DNA of 64,000 bases from Labrenzia sp. OB1. Its GTDB lineage: Bacteria; Pseudomonadota; Alphaproteobacteria; Rhizobiales; Stappiaceae. Made by a program: the position numbers and the translations under genes. The first letter of the stretch is position 1. Each line of letters opens with the position of its first letter. The stretch is taken from assembly GCF_001624695.1 (NCBI RefSeq), contig NZ_JSEP01000010.1, forward strand, positions 62,001 to 126,000, given 5' to 3'. Of the stretch, positions 34,788-43,945 are shown piece after piece. A model generated the notes under the pieces. It did no database searches, had not been told where the DNA came from, and worked only from the letters and a program-made list of their open reading frames with translations.

Positions 34788-36091
34788 GCCTTCGGCACGC
34801 AGGGGCCGGCAAGAATGACGGCCCCGTTCCCTTTGTGACAAGCCTGGTCAACAAGTGGGATGCGTTCGACAGGCAGTCTGTATCGTGGGAGTTTGCCCAA
34901 CGCATCAGGGGCGCCAGATTGGTCTGGGCGGATACTGAGGCACTGGCGGCAGACTACGGCGACACGATACCCGGTCTTTCAACAGCAACTAGGGACGACC
35001 CAGCGTTACATAAGTGGCTGATCGACAACGGAGCGATCCTTTCCCTCTCCCAGGCGCGGCAGACAGATGTGAACGATCCTGTCTCTACATCTTCGGAGAC
35101 GGTTGAAACCGTTCGCCCGCCCCGATACGGCCGCGCGGCGATTCTTGCACCTGAAGTGCCCGGCGGAGTGGCGGACGCGGCAGGTCCGCTCCCTTTTTTC
35201 GACATCAAGGGATGTGGCGTTCCGAATGACGAGGATCCGGTTCTGCCGCATTCAAACGGCCTTCTGACGCTTCGCGAGGCCGTCTATGAAGTCATTCTCC
35301 AGAAACTCGTAAATTCCGTATTGCGCCACGACAGACGCTCCGAAGCGGTCTTGCCCTGTTATGCGATTCTGGATCTGGGTTTTTTCGCGCGCTTCAAAGG
35401 GCATCGGCCCGATGGGAAAGCCGCGGTGCTGTTGCGCAGGACACAAACGCGGCCTGCTTGGCAATGGGGGACTGAAAACCCCGGTCGGCGCCGCGCTGGG
35501 CGCCTTCTTGACTTTGAGTCCCTGTTGCGCCGCCGCGGTCTCAGCGCAAGTTCCTGCGGAGCGGTGCGTTTTAAACTTGAAAGGCAGGGAACGCAGCTGC
35601 TTTTGAGCCGGGATGGAGAGCCTATTGCCTTATCCGATCTCAAGCTCCGGCATTTGGCCCAGATCGGCGGATTGCAAAACAGTGGCGGCGCGGACACCGT
35701 CATCTTCGACGGCGTGAATGTCCAGGTTGCCGACGGTCTGGATGACGAGCCGGAACGCTTTCAGGTCATGGATTTTGGTCGATACCGCTTCGCCGGCAGT
35801 TTCGATCAGGTTCTTTATTCCTGGAGTTTGCGGGACTATTGCGCACTCGAAGGCACATTCAGCCGTCCTGCTGGCTCCGTTGCCGGGTTTCACCCGGATG
35901 TAACGCACGACTACGCGCAACCGGACCCCGGTGCAAACTTGTCGACGTTACCCGAAACGCAAGCCTATCGCGATATCTGGGAATGTGTGGCCGCATATGA
36001 GGCTGGCAGCATAGCTTATCCGGCCATATGGCGTGCAATGGACAGGCTGGAACAAACTGCGCTGCATATGCTGGGCGCAAGCCCGTGCTGA
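34766..36091 (+). CDS. Kinase-like/SelO-like enzyme of the repeat-peptide operon, unknown function
   Basis: About 441 residues; start uncertain (TTG 34751, ATG 34766 or GTG 34835), since the first 25 residues read through the repeat tail and are probably not real coding sequence. No family is recognised with confidence. Visible motifs: WEFAQRIRGARLVWAD (41-56), FDIKGCG (145-151), LLTLREAVYEVILQKLV (166-182), GVNVQ (316-320) and MDFGRYRF (335-342). This order, a Lys-Gly-x-Gly loop, an Arg-Glu helix, an Asn site and Asp-Phe-Gly, recalls the pseudokinase AMPylase SelO (YdiU). An ATP-dependent transfer to the repeat peptide is therefore a reasonable but unproven idea. It overlaps the precursor gene upstream and the PLP-enzyme gene downstream. 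Confidence 0.72.
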   Translation: MQKSGSLGLRHAGAGKNDGPVPFVTSLVNKWDAFDRQSVSWEFAQRIRGARLVWADTEALAADYGDTIPGLSTATRDDPALHKWLIDNGAILSLSQARQTDVNDPVSTSSETVETVRPPRYGRAAILAPEVPGGVADAAGPLPFFDIKGCGVPNDEDPVLPHSNGLLTLREAVYEVILQKLVNSVLRHDRRSEAVLPCYAILDLGFFARFKGHRPDGKAAVLLRRTQTRPAWQWGTENPGRRRAGRLLDFESLLRRRGLSASSCGAVRFKLERQGTQLLLSRDGEPIALSDLKLRHLAQIGGLQNSGGADTVIFDGVNVQVADGLDDEPERFQVMDFGRYRFAGSFDQVLYSWSLRDYCALEGTFSRPAGSVAGFHPDVTHDYAQPDPGANLSTLPETQAYRDIWECVAAYEAGSIAYPAIWRAMDRLEQTALHMLGASPC

Positions 36092-37092
36092 ACAGTGAAG
36101 GCGGCTCCCCTTGCCCTGCGTTGCGAACCGCTCTTGGCCGGCTAATCGCCGGCGAATTCGGGAAAAGTCATGGTGCGTTGACGGTGAGTGGTTCGGCGGC
36201 CCTGGATCTTGCCCTTGCCTCGATCGGCCTCAGGCAGGGGCAACGGGTCGGGATACCGAGTTTCGGCTGTCACGAAATGGCTGCGTCCGTTCTTCGATGT
36301 GGAGGCGTTCCGGTGGCGCTGCCTGTGGATGACATGATGTTGCTAACGCCATCGTCATTAAAAGCTGCCTCGGGCGCCAACCTGTCAGCGGTTCTGGCGG
36401 TGCACCAGTTCGGTTTTATCTGTGACATAGCAGGCCTTCGCGCTTCGCTGTCTCCAAACGTCGCGATCATTGAAGACGCTGCTCAACTGCTGCCCCTTGC
36501 TAACCACACTCAGCCGGCGGAGGTCACGATAACGTCCTTCGGATCGGGAAAACCGGTCTGTCTGGGCGAGGGAGGGGGCGCGTTCGCCAACGCGGACCGC
36601 GTGGAGCGGCTGACAGATCGCTGGACCGGCCCGCAGCGCACGCGCCTGGAACCGGTTATGCCGATCGCAATGTCCACTTTTGCCGTCAGACCGCTTGAGG
36701 AGGCCTGGAGCCGGATGATGGACGCCAGGTCTGAGATAACAAGGCAGGTGAACCGTGTGACGGAAAAACTCTTCGCAGCGGGGTTGATTGAAGCTCCCTT
36801 GTTCAAAAAAGTGAGAGCTTCTGTGCCATTGGTCATTCCGGTCCGGTGTGCTCCGAAGCAGGAAAGGAAACTCCTCGATATCGCTGCTCAGGACAGGCTC
36901 GAGACGAACAAACCCCACCCGATACCCTTGTGGGAGTTGCCAATGCTCAGGGGTCGTCTGGACACATCCTTGTTGCCGCTGAAGCAGCTTTGCAACGAAG
37001 ACGTCCGGCTCCTGGACCTGAGGCCGCTGTTTTTGAAATGCAACTCTGTGGCAGCTCTGTTCAGCGAAAAGCGCTTATGCCAACATCAATGA
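36085..37092 (+). CDS. DegT/DnrJ/EryC1/StrS-type PLP enzyme of the repeat-peptide operon
   Basis: About 335 residues from a GTG that overlaps the previous stop; an in-frame ATG at 36028 would give 354. The fold type I aminotransferase features of the DegT family are present: phosphate-binding SGSAALDLALASIG (35-48), IPSFGCHEM, VHQFGF, the cofactor-ring Asp in IIEDAAQ (Asp131) and the candidate Schiff-base Lys156 in SFGSGKPVCLGEGGG. DegT enzymes usually transaminate nucleotide sugars, but no sugar genes are nearby. Located third after a repeat peptide and a kinase-like gene, it may act on the peptide, for example at a carbonyl generated on it. That role is inference. Confidence 0.8.
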   Translation: MLNSEGGSPCPALRTALGRLIAGEFGKSHGALTVSGSAALDLALASIGLRQGQRVGIPSFGCHEMAASVLRCGGVPVALPVDDMMLLTPSSLKAASGANLSAVLAVHQFGFICDIAGLRASLSPNVAIIEDAAQLLPLANHTQPAEVTITSFGSGKPVCLGEGGGAFANADRVERLTDRWTGPQRTRLEPVMPIAMSTFAVRPLEEAWSRMMDARSEITRQVNRVTEKLFAAGLIEAPLFKKVRASVPLVIPVRCAPKQERKLLDIAAQDRLETNKPHPIPLWELPMLRGRLDTSLLPLKQLCNEDVRLLDLRPLFLKCNSVAALFSEKRLCQHQ

Positions 37093-37422
37093 GTGTGGAC
37101 CTAGTTTAGGTGGTTGGTATCAATTCGCCAGAGTTGTTCTTGAGCGCCGTTGATTTACCAGAAGCTCGCTAGGATGCGGACTCAGAAATGAAGACGAAAT
37201 GGCCTGAGTTGAATTCGATTGCGTTTATTAGTGCATGTCGCGTTCAATTGAATTCAGGAAACCACCCGAACCCATTTGCAATGCAAACACTGCCTCGGGT
37301 GTTTTCCAGAACAGGCGAATCCGTCTAAACGCGACACGCCCTGAATCACCCCCAAGGTGACATCAAAACACTGCGCTCATGCTGGAGTTTTTCTCTATTG
37401 GAAGCGGTCCGCTTCCATGAAC
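37093..37422. other. Intergenic region after the repeat-peptide operon
   Basis: This 330-bp gap between convergent genes is AT-richer than average and has no credible gene. It holds an imperfect inverted repeat around CCTGAGTTGAATTC (about 37203) and GAATTCAGG (about 37254), and a perfect hairpin GGAAGCG-GTC-CGCTTCC at 37400-37416 beside the end of the ABC-F gene. Neither is followed by a proper U-run. Confidence 0.45.
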
Positions 37423-39234
37423 TCAGCTCTCGTTCAGCATTTCCAGCTCCAGCCACTGCTCTTCGGCGGAATCCTTTTCTTTCGTCAAATCAGTGATTTG
37501 CTGCGAAAGCTTTGCAAATTTGTCGGGGTTCTTCACATAAAGCTGCGGGTCGTTCATCTCGGTGCGAAGGGCTTCAAGCTTTGCTTCAATTTTTTCGATC
37601 TGGTCGGGCAGCGTCTTCAGGAGATGCTGCTGGGTGAAGCTGAGTTTGGATTTTTGCTGCGGCTTTTGCACCGAAGTGTTTGACGCTGCAGCCTTTTCCC
37701 TCTTTGCAGGTGCTGCTGTCTTGTCGATCTTGCGGGCGGTGACGCCTTCGCCGCGCTGGGCGAGCATGTCGGTATAGCCACCGGCATATTCGCGCCACAG
37801 GCCGTTGTCCTCGGCGACGATGACGGAGGTCGCCACCCGGTCGAGGAAGTCGCGGTCATGCGAGACGATCAGCGCGGTGCCGGGATAGTCCGCCAGAAGT
37901 TCCTGCAGCAGGTCGAGGGTCTCCAGGTCGAGGTCGTTGGTCGGCTCGTCAAGCACCATCAGGTTGGAGCTGTTGGCGAGCGCCCGGGCGAGCATGGCGC
38001 GGGCGCGTTCGCCGCCGGAAAGCGCGCCGACCGGGGTGCGCGCCTGTTCCGGCGAAAACAGGAAGTCCTTCATGTAGGACATCACATGTTTGGTTTCCGC
38101 ACCGATGACGACCGTGTCGCCGCGCCCGCCGGTCAGAACGGAGGAGAGGGTGTCGTCGAGATCGAGATTCTCGCGTTTCTGGTCGAGCGTGACCATTTCC
38201 AGGTTGGTGCCCAGCCGCATGGATCCGATGTCCGGGGTAAGCTCGCCGGTCAGCATTTTCAAGAGCGTGGTCTTGCCCGCGCCGTTCGGGCCGACGAAGC
38301 CGACCCGGTCACCGCGCTGGATACGGGTGGAAAAGTCCTTGACGATCTCCCGCGTGCCATAGGTCTTGGAAATCCCCTTTGCCTCGATCACCAGCTTGCC
38401 GGAAACCTCGGCCTCCGTGGCGCTGAGTTTCGCCGTGCCTTGCGGGCCGCGATGCTCGCGCTTCTGTTTGCGCAGGTCCGCCAGTTCGCGCACCCGGCGC
38501 ATGTTGCGTTTGCGGCGCGCGGTGACGCCGTAAGTCATCCAGTGTTCTTCGCGCTTGATCTTCTGGGCGAGCTTCTGCTGGTCGATCTCTTCCTGTTCGA
38601 AAACCTCGTCGCGCCAGGTTTCGAAATGGGCGAACCCCTTGTCCATGCGCCGGCAGGTGCCCCTGTCGATCCACACCGTGGCCCGCGATAGGTTTTCCAG
38701 GAAGCGCCGGTCGTGGGAAATCAGCACCAGGGCGGATTTCAGGCTCTTCAGTTCCTCTTCCAGCCATTCGATGGCCGGAAGATCCAGGTGGTTGGTCGGC
38801 TCGTCGAGCAGCAGGATGTCAGGTTCCGGGGCAAGGCAGCGTGCGAGCGCCGCGCGGCGGGCCTCGCCGCCTGACAGCGAATTCGGGTCTTCCTGGCCTG
38901 TCAGGCCGAGCACGTCCAGCAGATAGGCGCCGCGGTAAGGATCGTCGCCTTCCGTCAGGCCTTCGTTGACGTAATCGAGGGTGGTCGCATAGGCGGAAAG
39001 GTCCGGATCCTGCGGCAGGTAGCGCAGCGTGCGGCCCGGCTGGAGGAACCGCTCGCCGCTATCCATCTCCACCATGCCGGCTGCGATCTTCAAAAGCGTC
39101 GATTTGCCGGAACCGTTGCGGCCCACGAGGCCCAGGCGATCGCCCTCGGAGACGGAAAGCTCCGCTCCGGTGAGGAGCGGCGTGCCGCCGAACGTCAGGT
39201 GAATGTCGCGCAGGATGAGAAGGGGCGGGGCCAT
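37423..39234 (-). CDS. uup: ABC-F family ATPase, Uup-type
   Basis: A 603-residue soluble protein with two ABC domains and no membrane segments. First domain: Walker A VGRNGSGKST, signature LSGGEARR, Walker B LLLDEPTNHLD. Second: GPNGAGKTT, LSGGERAR, MVLDEPTNDLD. The ABC-F linker with the basic RRKRNMRRVRELADLRKQKREHR lies between them. A C-terminal Lys/Glu-rich coiled coil (about 540-603) is typical of Uup. ABC-F proteins act on the ribosome or, for Uup, on branched DNA. The gene is monocistronic and converges on the repeat-peptide operon. Confidence 0.92.
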   Translation of the reverse strand: MAPPLLILRDIHLTFGGTPLLTGAELSVSEGDRLGLVGRNGSGKSTLLKIAAGMVEMDSGERFLQPGRTLRYLPQDPDLSAYATTLDYVNEGLTEGDDPYRGAYLLDVLGLTGQEDPNSLSGGEARRAALARCLAPEPDILLLDEPTNHLDLPAIEWLEEELKSLKSALVLISHDRRFLENLSRATVWIDRGTCRRMDKGFAHFETWRDEVFEQEEIDQQKLAQKIKREEHWMTYGVTARRKRNMRRVRELADLRKQKREHRGPQGTAKLSATEAEVSGKLVIEAKGISKTYGTREIVKDFSTRIQRGDRVGFVGPNGAGKTTLLKMLTGELTPDIGSMRLGTNLEMVTLDQKRENLDLDDTLSSVLTGGRGDTVVIGAETKHVMSYMKDFLFSPEQARTPVGALSGGERARAMLARALANSSNLMVLDEPTNDLDLETLDLLQELLADYPGTALIVSHDRDFLDRVATSVIVAEDNGLWREYAGGYTDMLAQRGEGVTARKIDKTAAPAKREKAAASNTSVQKPQQKSKLSFTQQHLLKTLPDQIEKIEAKLEALRTEMNDPQLYVKNPDKFAKLSQQITDLTKEKDSAEEQWLELEMLNES

Positions 39235-39451
39235 GAGTGCCTTGCTGGTGGCTTGGACAAGCGGATCGGATCGGCGCCCGGTGTACTGGCCGGACCGGAG
39301 CCGTGCAAGCGTGTTGGTGGCGCGCGCCAGTTTTTTTGATCAGGGCCGTCGAGATTTTCGCGAATTAATCGGGTATGATCCCTGAACGTGGACAGGGGCC
39401 GATCACCAGTTTGCAGTCCGGGGGCAAGCCCGGCTGTCAGGAGGAAGCACC

Positions 39452-39976
39452 ATGCCTGATCAGATGAAACGGATCAAAAAGGCCGCGGGAGAAATCCTGC
39501 GCCTGGCCGGAGCGGCGAACCTGTTCCGGTTCGTCAGGACTTTTTCCGCAGTGGCGCTGCTTTGCGCTGCCATTGCCGGCTTTACCGCGCTGACATTGCC
39601 GGGCCAGGCTCGGGCCGACGGAATTTACTTCAGCGGCAACGGTTTCAGCATCGGAATTGGAAGCCGGGGATTCCGCGGCGCTTACTTCAACGGGCCGATT
39701 GGTTTCTACGGTCCGCCCTACCGGCCCTACGGCGCTCCCTATTATTATAACCCCTATGACTCGCGCGCTTATCCCTACCGGTCCCGGGTCTATGTCAATC
39801 CGCCCCGGCACAGAAAGTATCGCGGCCGGCAGCCGGCGCGCGTTCCCTACACCAAGACCGGACTGGCTCCCTTCACGCCAGCCTGGACGGTCTATTGCGC
39901 GCGCAAGTTCAAGTCCTTCAATCCCAACACCGGCACATATCTCGCCTATAGCGGAAAATATCGTTTCTGTCGTTAA
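39452..39976 (+). CDS. BA14K-like secreted protein
   Basis: A 174-residue protein with a membrane or signal segment at about 33-56 (ending GQARA) after a long basic N-terminus. The middle is Gly/Tyr/Pro-rich (GFYGPPYRPYG), and the C-terminus carries the BA14K-type motif W-x-x-YC...SFNP-x-TGTYLAY-x-G...FC, with two paired cysteines. BA14K of Brucella is an immunoreactive lectin-like protein. The family is almost restricted to Rhizobiales. Mature protein should be periplasmic or surface exposed. It lies alone between ABC-F and the opp operon. Confidence 0.75.
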   Translation: MPDQMKRIKKAAGEILRLAGAANLFRFVRTFSAVALLCAAIAGFTALTLPGQARADGIYFSGNGFSIGIGSRGFRGAYFNGPIGFYGPPYRPYGAPYYYNPYDSRAYPYRSRVYVNPPRHRKYRGRQPARVPYTKTGLAPFTPAWTVYCARKFKSFNPNTGTYLAYSGKYRFCR

Positions 39977-40197
39977 AATTGAAATAAAATTACTTGCAAC
40001 TGAGAAGGGAAGCTGAGTCAGGTGATTGGAGCGGGGAAAATTATTCTCACTAACCCGGAAGAGCGGCAATAACATCGCCTTTTTAGGGGGGTGAACGGAA
40101 TGTGTCGTTGGAGAATGCTTGATTGCACGTAAAGAGCGTGAAATCTTCTGACCCATCGTTCCTGGATGTCAACAATAACCCTGGAGGGGAGAGCGAT

Positions 40198-41784
40198 ATG
40201 TCCAAGTCCATACGCGTCACCGCGCTTGCAGCCGTTCTGATGGCTGCCACCACACTGACCGCCGCTGCGGAGGTGGTCTACCACCGAGGCAACACCGCCG
40301 ATCCGGAAACCCTGGACCAGCACAAGACCTCGACAACTTATGAAGCGCATATCCTGCGCGATCTTTACGAAGGCCTCGTCGCCTACAGCGCCGCCGGCAA
40401 GATCATTCCGGGTGTCGCCAGCGACTGGACTGTCTCCGATGACGGCAAGGTCTACACCTTCACGCTTCGTGACGATGCCAAATGGTCCAACGGCGACCCG
40501 GTCGTCGCCGGCGATTTCGTCTATTCCCTGCGCCGTATCATGACCCCGGAAACTGGCGCCAAATACGCCAACGTTCTCTATCCGATCCTCAATGCCGAAG
40601 CGGTCAACAAGGGCGACATGAAGCCGGAAGATCTCGGCGTCAAGGCGCTCGACGATCACACGCTGGAAATTTCGCTTGCCGCGCCGACCCCTTATTTCAT
40701 TGATCTGCTTGGCCACCAGACCGGCCTGCCGGTGCACCCGGCCTCCGTTGAGAAATTCGGGTCCGACTTCGTCAAGGCGGAAAACATCGTCACCAACGGG
40801 CCGTTCACTCTGGCCGAGTTTGTGCCGAACGCGCATGTGAAAGCGGACAAGAACCCGCATTTCCATGATGCCGACAAGGTGACGATCGACACGATCTATT
40901 TCCATCCGACCGAGGATCGGGGCGCAGCGCTGCGCCGTTTCCAGGCGGGCGAACTGCACACCAACAACGATGCACCGACCGAACAGGTCGCCTTCATGCG
41001 CGAAAACCTGGGCGAGCAGTTCCGCGTCGCACCGTATCTTGGCACCTACTACTACGCCCTGAACCATGAAGACGAGGCGCTGAGCAATCCGGACGTCCGC
41101 CAGGCCCTGTCCATGTCCATCGACCGGGAATTCCTGGCCGACGAAATCTGGGGCTCCACAATGGTCGCCGGTTATTCCTTCGTGCCGCCGGGGATCGGCA
41201 ACTATGGCGATCCGGCTTTTGCCGACTACAAGGACATGTCCCAGATCGACCGCGAAGAGAAAGCGCTCGAGCTGCTTGAGAACGCCGGTTACGGTCCGGA
41301 CAATCCCTTCCAGCTGACGATCAACTACAACACCTCCGAAAACCACAAGAACACGGCCGTTGCCGTCGCCGACATGTGGAAGCCGCTGGGTGTCGACGTG
41401 TCGCTGGTCAATACCGACACCAAGACGCATTACGCCATGCTGCGTGATCGTCAGGATTTCGATGTTGCCCGTGCAGGCTGGATCGGTGACTATTCCGATC
41501 CGCAGAACTTCCTGTTCATGGTCGAAAGCGACAATGACGGCTTCAACTACGCCCGCTACAACAATCCGGAATATGACGCGCTGATGGATGAGGCCGCCGT
41601 GACGGTCGATCTGGAAAAACGCGCCGACGTCCTGAAAAAGGCCGAGGAGCTCTTCATGCGGGATCTGCCCTTCATTCCGATGATGTACTACGGCTCAATG
41701 AACCTTGTTTCCGACAAGGTCGCGGGATTTGAGGACAACCTCCTCAATATCCACCCGAGCCGCTGGATGACCATCTCCGAATGA
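40198..41784 (+). CDS. oppA: Oligopeptide ABC transporter substrate-binding protein
   Basis: A 528-residue periplasmic binding protein of the SBP_bac_5 family. A 23-residue signal peptide ends AAA. The typical opening VYHRGNTADPETLDQHKTS is followed by the family segment LRDDAKWSNGDPVVAGDFVYSLRR. The start ATG at 40198 has GGAGGGGAG upstream; the frame extends further but without support. It leads the oppA-B-C-DF operon. Specificity for peptides is inferred from family and from the M19 dipeptidase gene nearby. Confidence 0.93.
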   Translation: MSKSIRVTALAAVLMAATTLTAAAEVVYHRGNTADPETLDQHKTSTTYEAHILRDLYEGLVAYSAAGKIIPGVASDWTVSDDGKVYTFTLRDDAKWSNGDPVVAGDFVYSLRRIMTPETGAKYANVLYPILNAEAVNKGDMKPEDLGVKALDDHTLEISLAAPTPYFIDLLGHQTGLPVHPASVEKFGSDFVKAENIVTNGPFTLAEFVPNAHVKADKNPHFHDADKVTIDTIYFHPTEDRGAALRRFQAGELHTNNDAPTEQVAFMRENLGEQFRVAPYLGTYYYALNHEDEALSNPDVRQALSMSIDREFLADEIWGSTMVAGYSFVPPGIGNYGDPAFADYKDMSQIDREEKALELLENAGYGPDNPFQLTINYNTSENHKNTAVAVADMWKPLGVDVSLVNTDTKTHYAMLRDRQDFDVARAGWIGDYSDPQNFLFMVESDNDGFNYARYNNPEYDALMDEAAVTVDLEKRADVLKKAEELFMRDLPFIPMMYYGSMNLVSDKVAGFEDNLLNIHPSRWMTISE

Positions 41785-41872
41785 CCTGACACGACCGGAC
41801 CGGCAGGCCAAACCTGCCGGTTCCGGCAAGGCGGCGTTGCAAGACCGCCGTGGAACAATAGGGGCGACACCT

Positions 41873-42796
41873 ATGCTGCGCTACGTGCTCGGTCGATTGC
41901 TCGGCGCAATCCCGACCGTCTTTCTGATCGTGACAATCTCCTTCTTTCTGATCCGCATCGCCCCGGGCGGTCCGTTCGATCTGGAGCGGCCTCTCGAGGC
42001 CAAGGTGATGGAAAATCTGAACAAGATCTACCACCTCAACGAACCGCTCTGGAACCAGTACCTGCTCTATCTGAAAAGCGTCGCGCAGCTGGATTTCGGC
42101 CCGAGTTTCTATTTCCGTGACTTCACCATCAACGAGTTGTTCGCGCAAAGCCTGCCGATCTCGATCCAGCTGGGCCTGTCTGCGCTGTGTCTGGCGCTGG
42201 TCGCCGGTGGGACGATGGGTGTCTTCGCCGCGCTGCGCCAGAACAAGTCGGCCGATTACGCTGTCATGGCTGCCGCGACCCTCGGCGTGACTGTTCCCAA
42301 TTTCGTCGTCGCACCGATCCTCACGCTGCTTCTCGGCGTTTGGCTCGGCTGGCTGCCGGTCGGTGGCTGGAACGGCGGCAAGTTCGTCAACATCATTCTG
42401 CCTGTCGTCACGCTGGCGTTGCCACAGATCGCGGTGGTCGCCAGACTGACGCGCGGCTCGATGATCGAAGCTCTGCGCTCCAACCATGTGCGCACCGCAA
42501 GGGCCTACGGCCTGACCGGCTTCATGGTCGTTGTGGTGCATGCGCTCAGGGGGGCGATCCTGCCTGTGGTCTCCTATCTCGGTCCCGCGGCCGCGGCGCT
42601 TCTGACGGGCTCCGTGGTGATCGAAACCATTTTCGGCATTCCGGGCATTGGCCGTTACTTCGTGCAGGGCGCCCTCAACCGCGACTATACGCTGGTGATG
42701 GGAACTGTCGTGGTCGTCGCCTGTTTCGTCATCCTTTTCAACCTCATCGTGGATCTGCTTTATGCGCTGCTCGATCCGCGTGTGCGCTACGATTGA
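41873..42796 (+). CDS. oppB: Oligopeptide ABC transporter permease
   Basis: A 307-residue permease with six membrane helices, starting MLRYVLGRLLGAIPTVFLIV as OppB/DppB proteins do. The docking loop contains RTARAYGLTGFMVVVVHALRGAILPV, the family EAA-type element. The start is set at the ATG at 41873 (GGGG upstream); a longer frame starting at 41837 has no family match at its N-terminus. Pairs with OppC, whose gene is damaged in this sequence. Confidence 0.92.
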   Translation: MLRYVLGRLLGAIPTVFLIVTISFFLIRIAPGGPFDLERPLEAKVMENLNKIYHLNEPLWNQYLLYLKSVAQLDFGPSFYFRDFTINELFAQSLPISIQLGLSALCLALVAGGTMGVFAALRQNKSADYAVMAAATLGVTVPNFVVAPILTLLLGVWLGWLPVGGWNGGKFVNIILPVVTLALPQIAVVARLTRGSMIEALRSNHVRTARAYGLTGFMVVVVHALRGAILPVVSYLGPAAAALLTGSVVIETIFGIPGIGRYFVQGALNRDYTLVMGTVVVVACFVILFNLIVDLLYALLDPRVRYD

Positions 42797-42811
42797 GGAG
42801 GAGGCTGCCCC

Positions 42812-43935
42812 GTGACCCTAACCGTGACAAACACTGAAGTGCCCGCCAAGGGCCGCTCGCTGTGGGATGATGCCCGGGACCGCCTTCTGGCGAACCGCGC
42901 AGCGGTTGCCAGTCTGATCGTGCTGGCTTTCATCGCTCTTGTTTCCCTCTTCGGACCGATCCTGTCGCCGCACAACTTCGACACCGTCTACCGCGACTAC
43001 GTGAAAGTTCCTGCGAGCCTTGAAGCTTATCCGCGCGCCGACCAAGTCGAGCCGGGTTTCCTGTCCGCTGCCCGCAGGGCGCGGGTGAGCGTGGAAAGCT
43101 ATGAGCGCGACGGCGACAATGTGATCGCCAAGGTGACCTCCAGCCGCGAGATCGACCCACGCTCCGTACGCTACATCGACCGCAGTGACCTGTTCAGGAA
43201 TGCCGAACTGACTGACGTGTCTGCGGACGACAAATCCGCGACCCTGAGCGCCGAAATCAACTTCATGCATTTTTATTTCGGACCGACGCCAATGGCCGGG
43301 ACATGATGACCCGGACGTTCATTGCCGGCAGGGTGTCGCTGACCATCGGGCTGCTGGCGACTGTCGTGGCGATCTCGATCGGCGTGCTTTACGGTGCGAC
43401 GTCCGGCTATCTTGGCGGCCGGATCGATCAGACGATGATGCGGGTCGTCGATATCCTCTATTCGCTGCCTTTCATCTTCTTCGTGATCATGCTGGTGGTG
43501 TTCTTCGGCCGCAACTTCATCCTGATGTTCATAGCGGTAGGCGCGGTGGAGTGGCTTGACATGGCGCGTATCGTGCGCGGCCAGACGCTCACCATAAAGC
43601 GCCAGGAATACGTCCAGGCGGCGGAAGCCCTGGGCGTTTCGGACCGCGGCATCGTGCGCCGGCACATCATTCCGAACACCCTTGGCCCGGTGGTGGTCTA
43701 CATGACCCTTCTGGTGCCCAAGGTCATTCTTCTGGAAAGCTTCCTGTCCTTTCTGGGGCTGGGCATCCAGGAGCCGATGACAAGCTGGGGCGTTCTGATT
43801 TCCGAAGGCGCGCGCAACCTGCAAGGGGCCGCCTGGATGCTCATCTTCCCGTCCATCTTCCTGACATCGACACTGTTCGCGCTGAACTTCATCGGCGACG
43901 GGCTGCGCGATGCGCTGGACCCGAAAGACCGGTAA
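42812..43935 (+). pseudogene. oppC: oppC permease gene split by an apparent one-base deletion
   Basis: OppC-type permease of about 373 residues if the frame were intact. The first frame (GTG 42812 to TGA 43306, 164 codons) has the N-terminal helix and the periplasmic insert, then ends in FYFGPTPMAGT. The second frame (43303-43935) continues with MMTRTFIAGRVSLTIG and the rest of the permease core, including the docking loop with AAEALGVSDRGIVRRHIIPN. Restoring one base after the GGA at 43280-43282 gives F-G-T-D-A-N-G-R-D-M-M-T-R, exactly the OppC motif. This is either a true frameshift, a sequencing error, or unlikely programmed frameshifting. Strong GGAGGAGG ribosome binding site. Confidence 0.9.
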
Positions 43936-43945
43936 GGAGCGCAAC

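Noticed and set aside
34227..34841. 204-residue minus-strand ORF with repetitive His/Arg/Leu content
   Set aside because: It is the antisense reading of the plus-strand repeat gene, lacks a ribosome binding site, and its repeat is a by-product of the 42-bp units.
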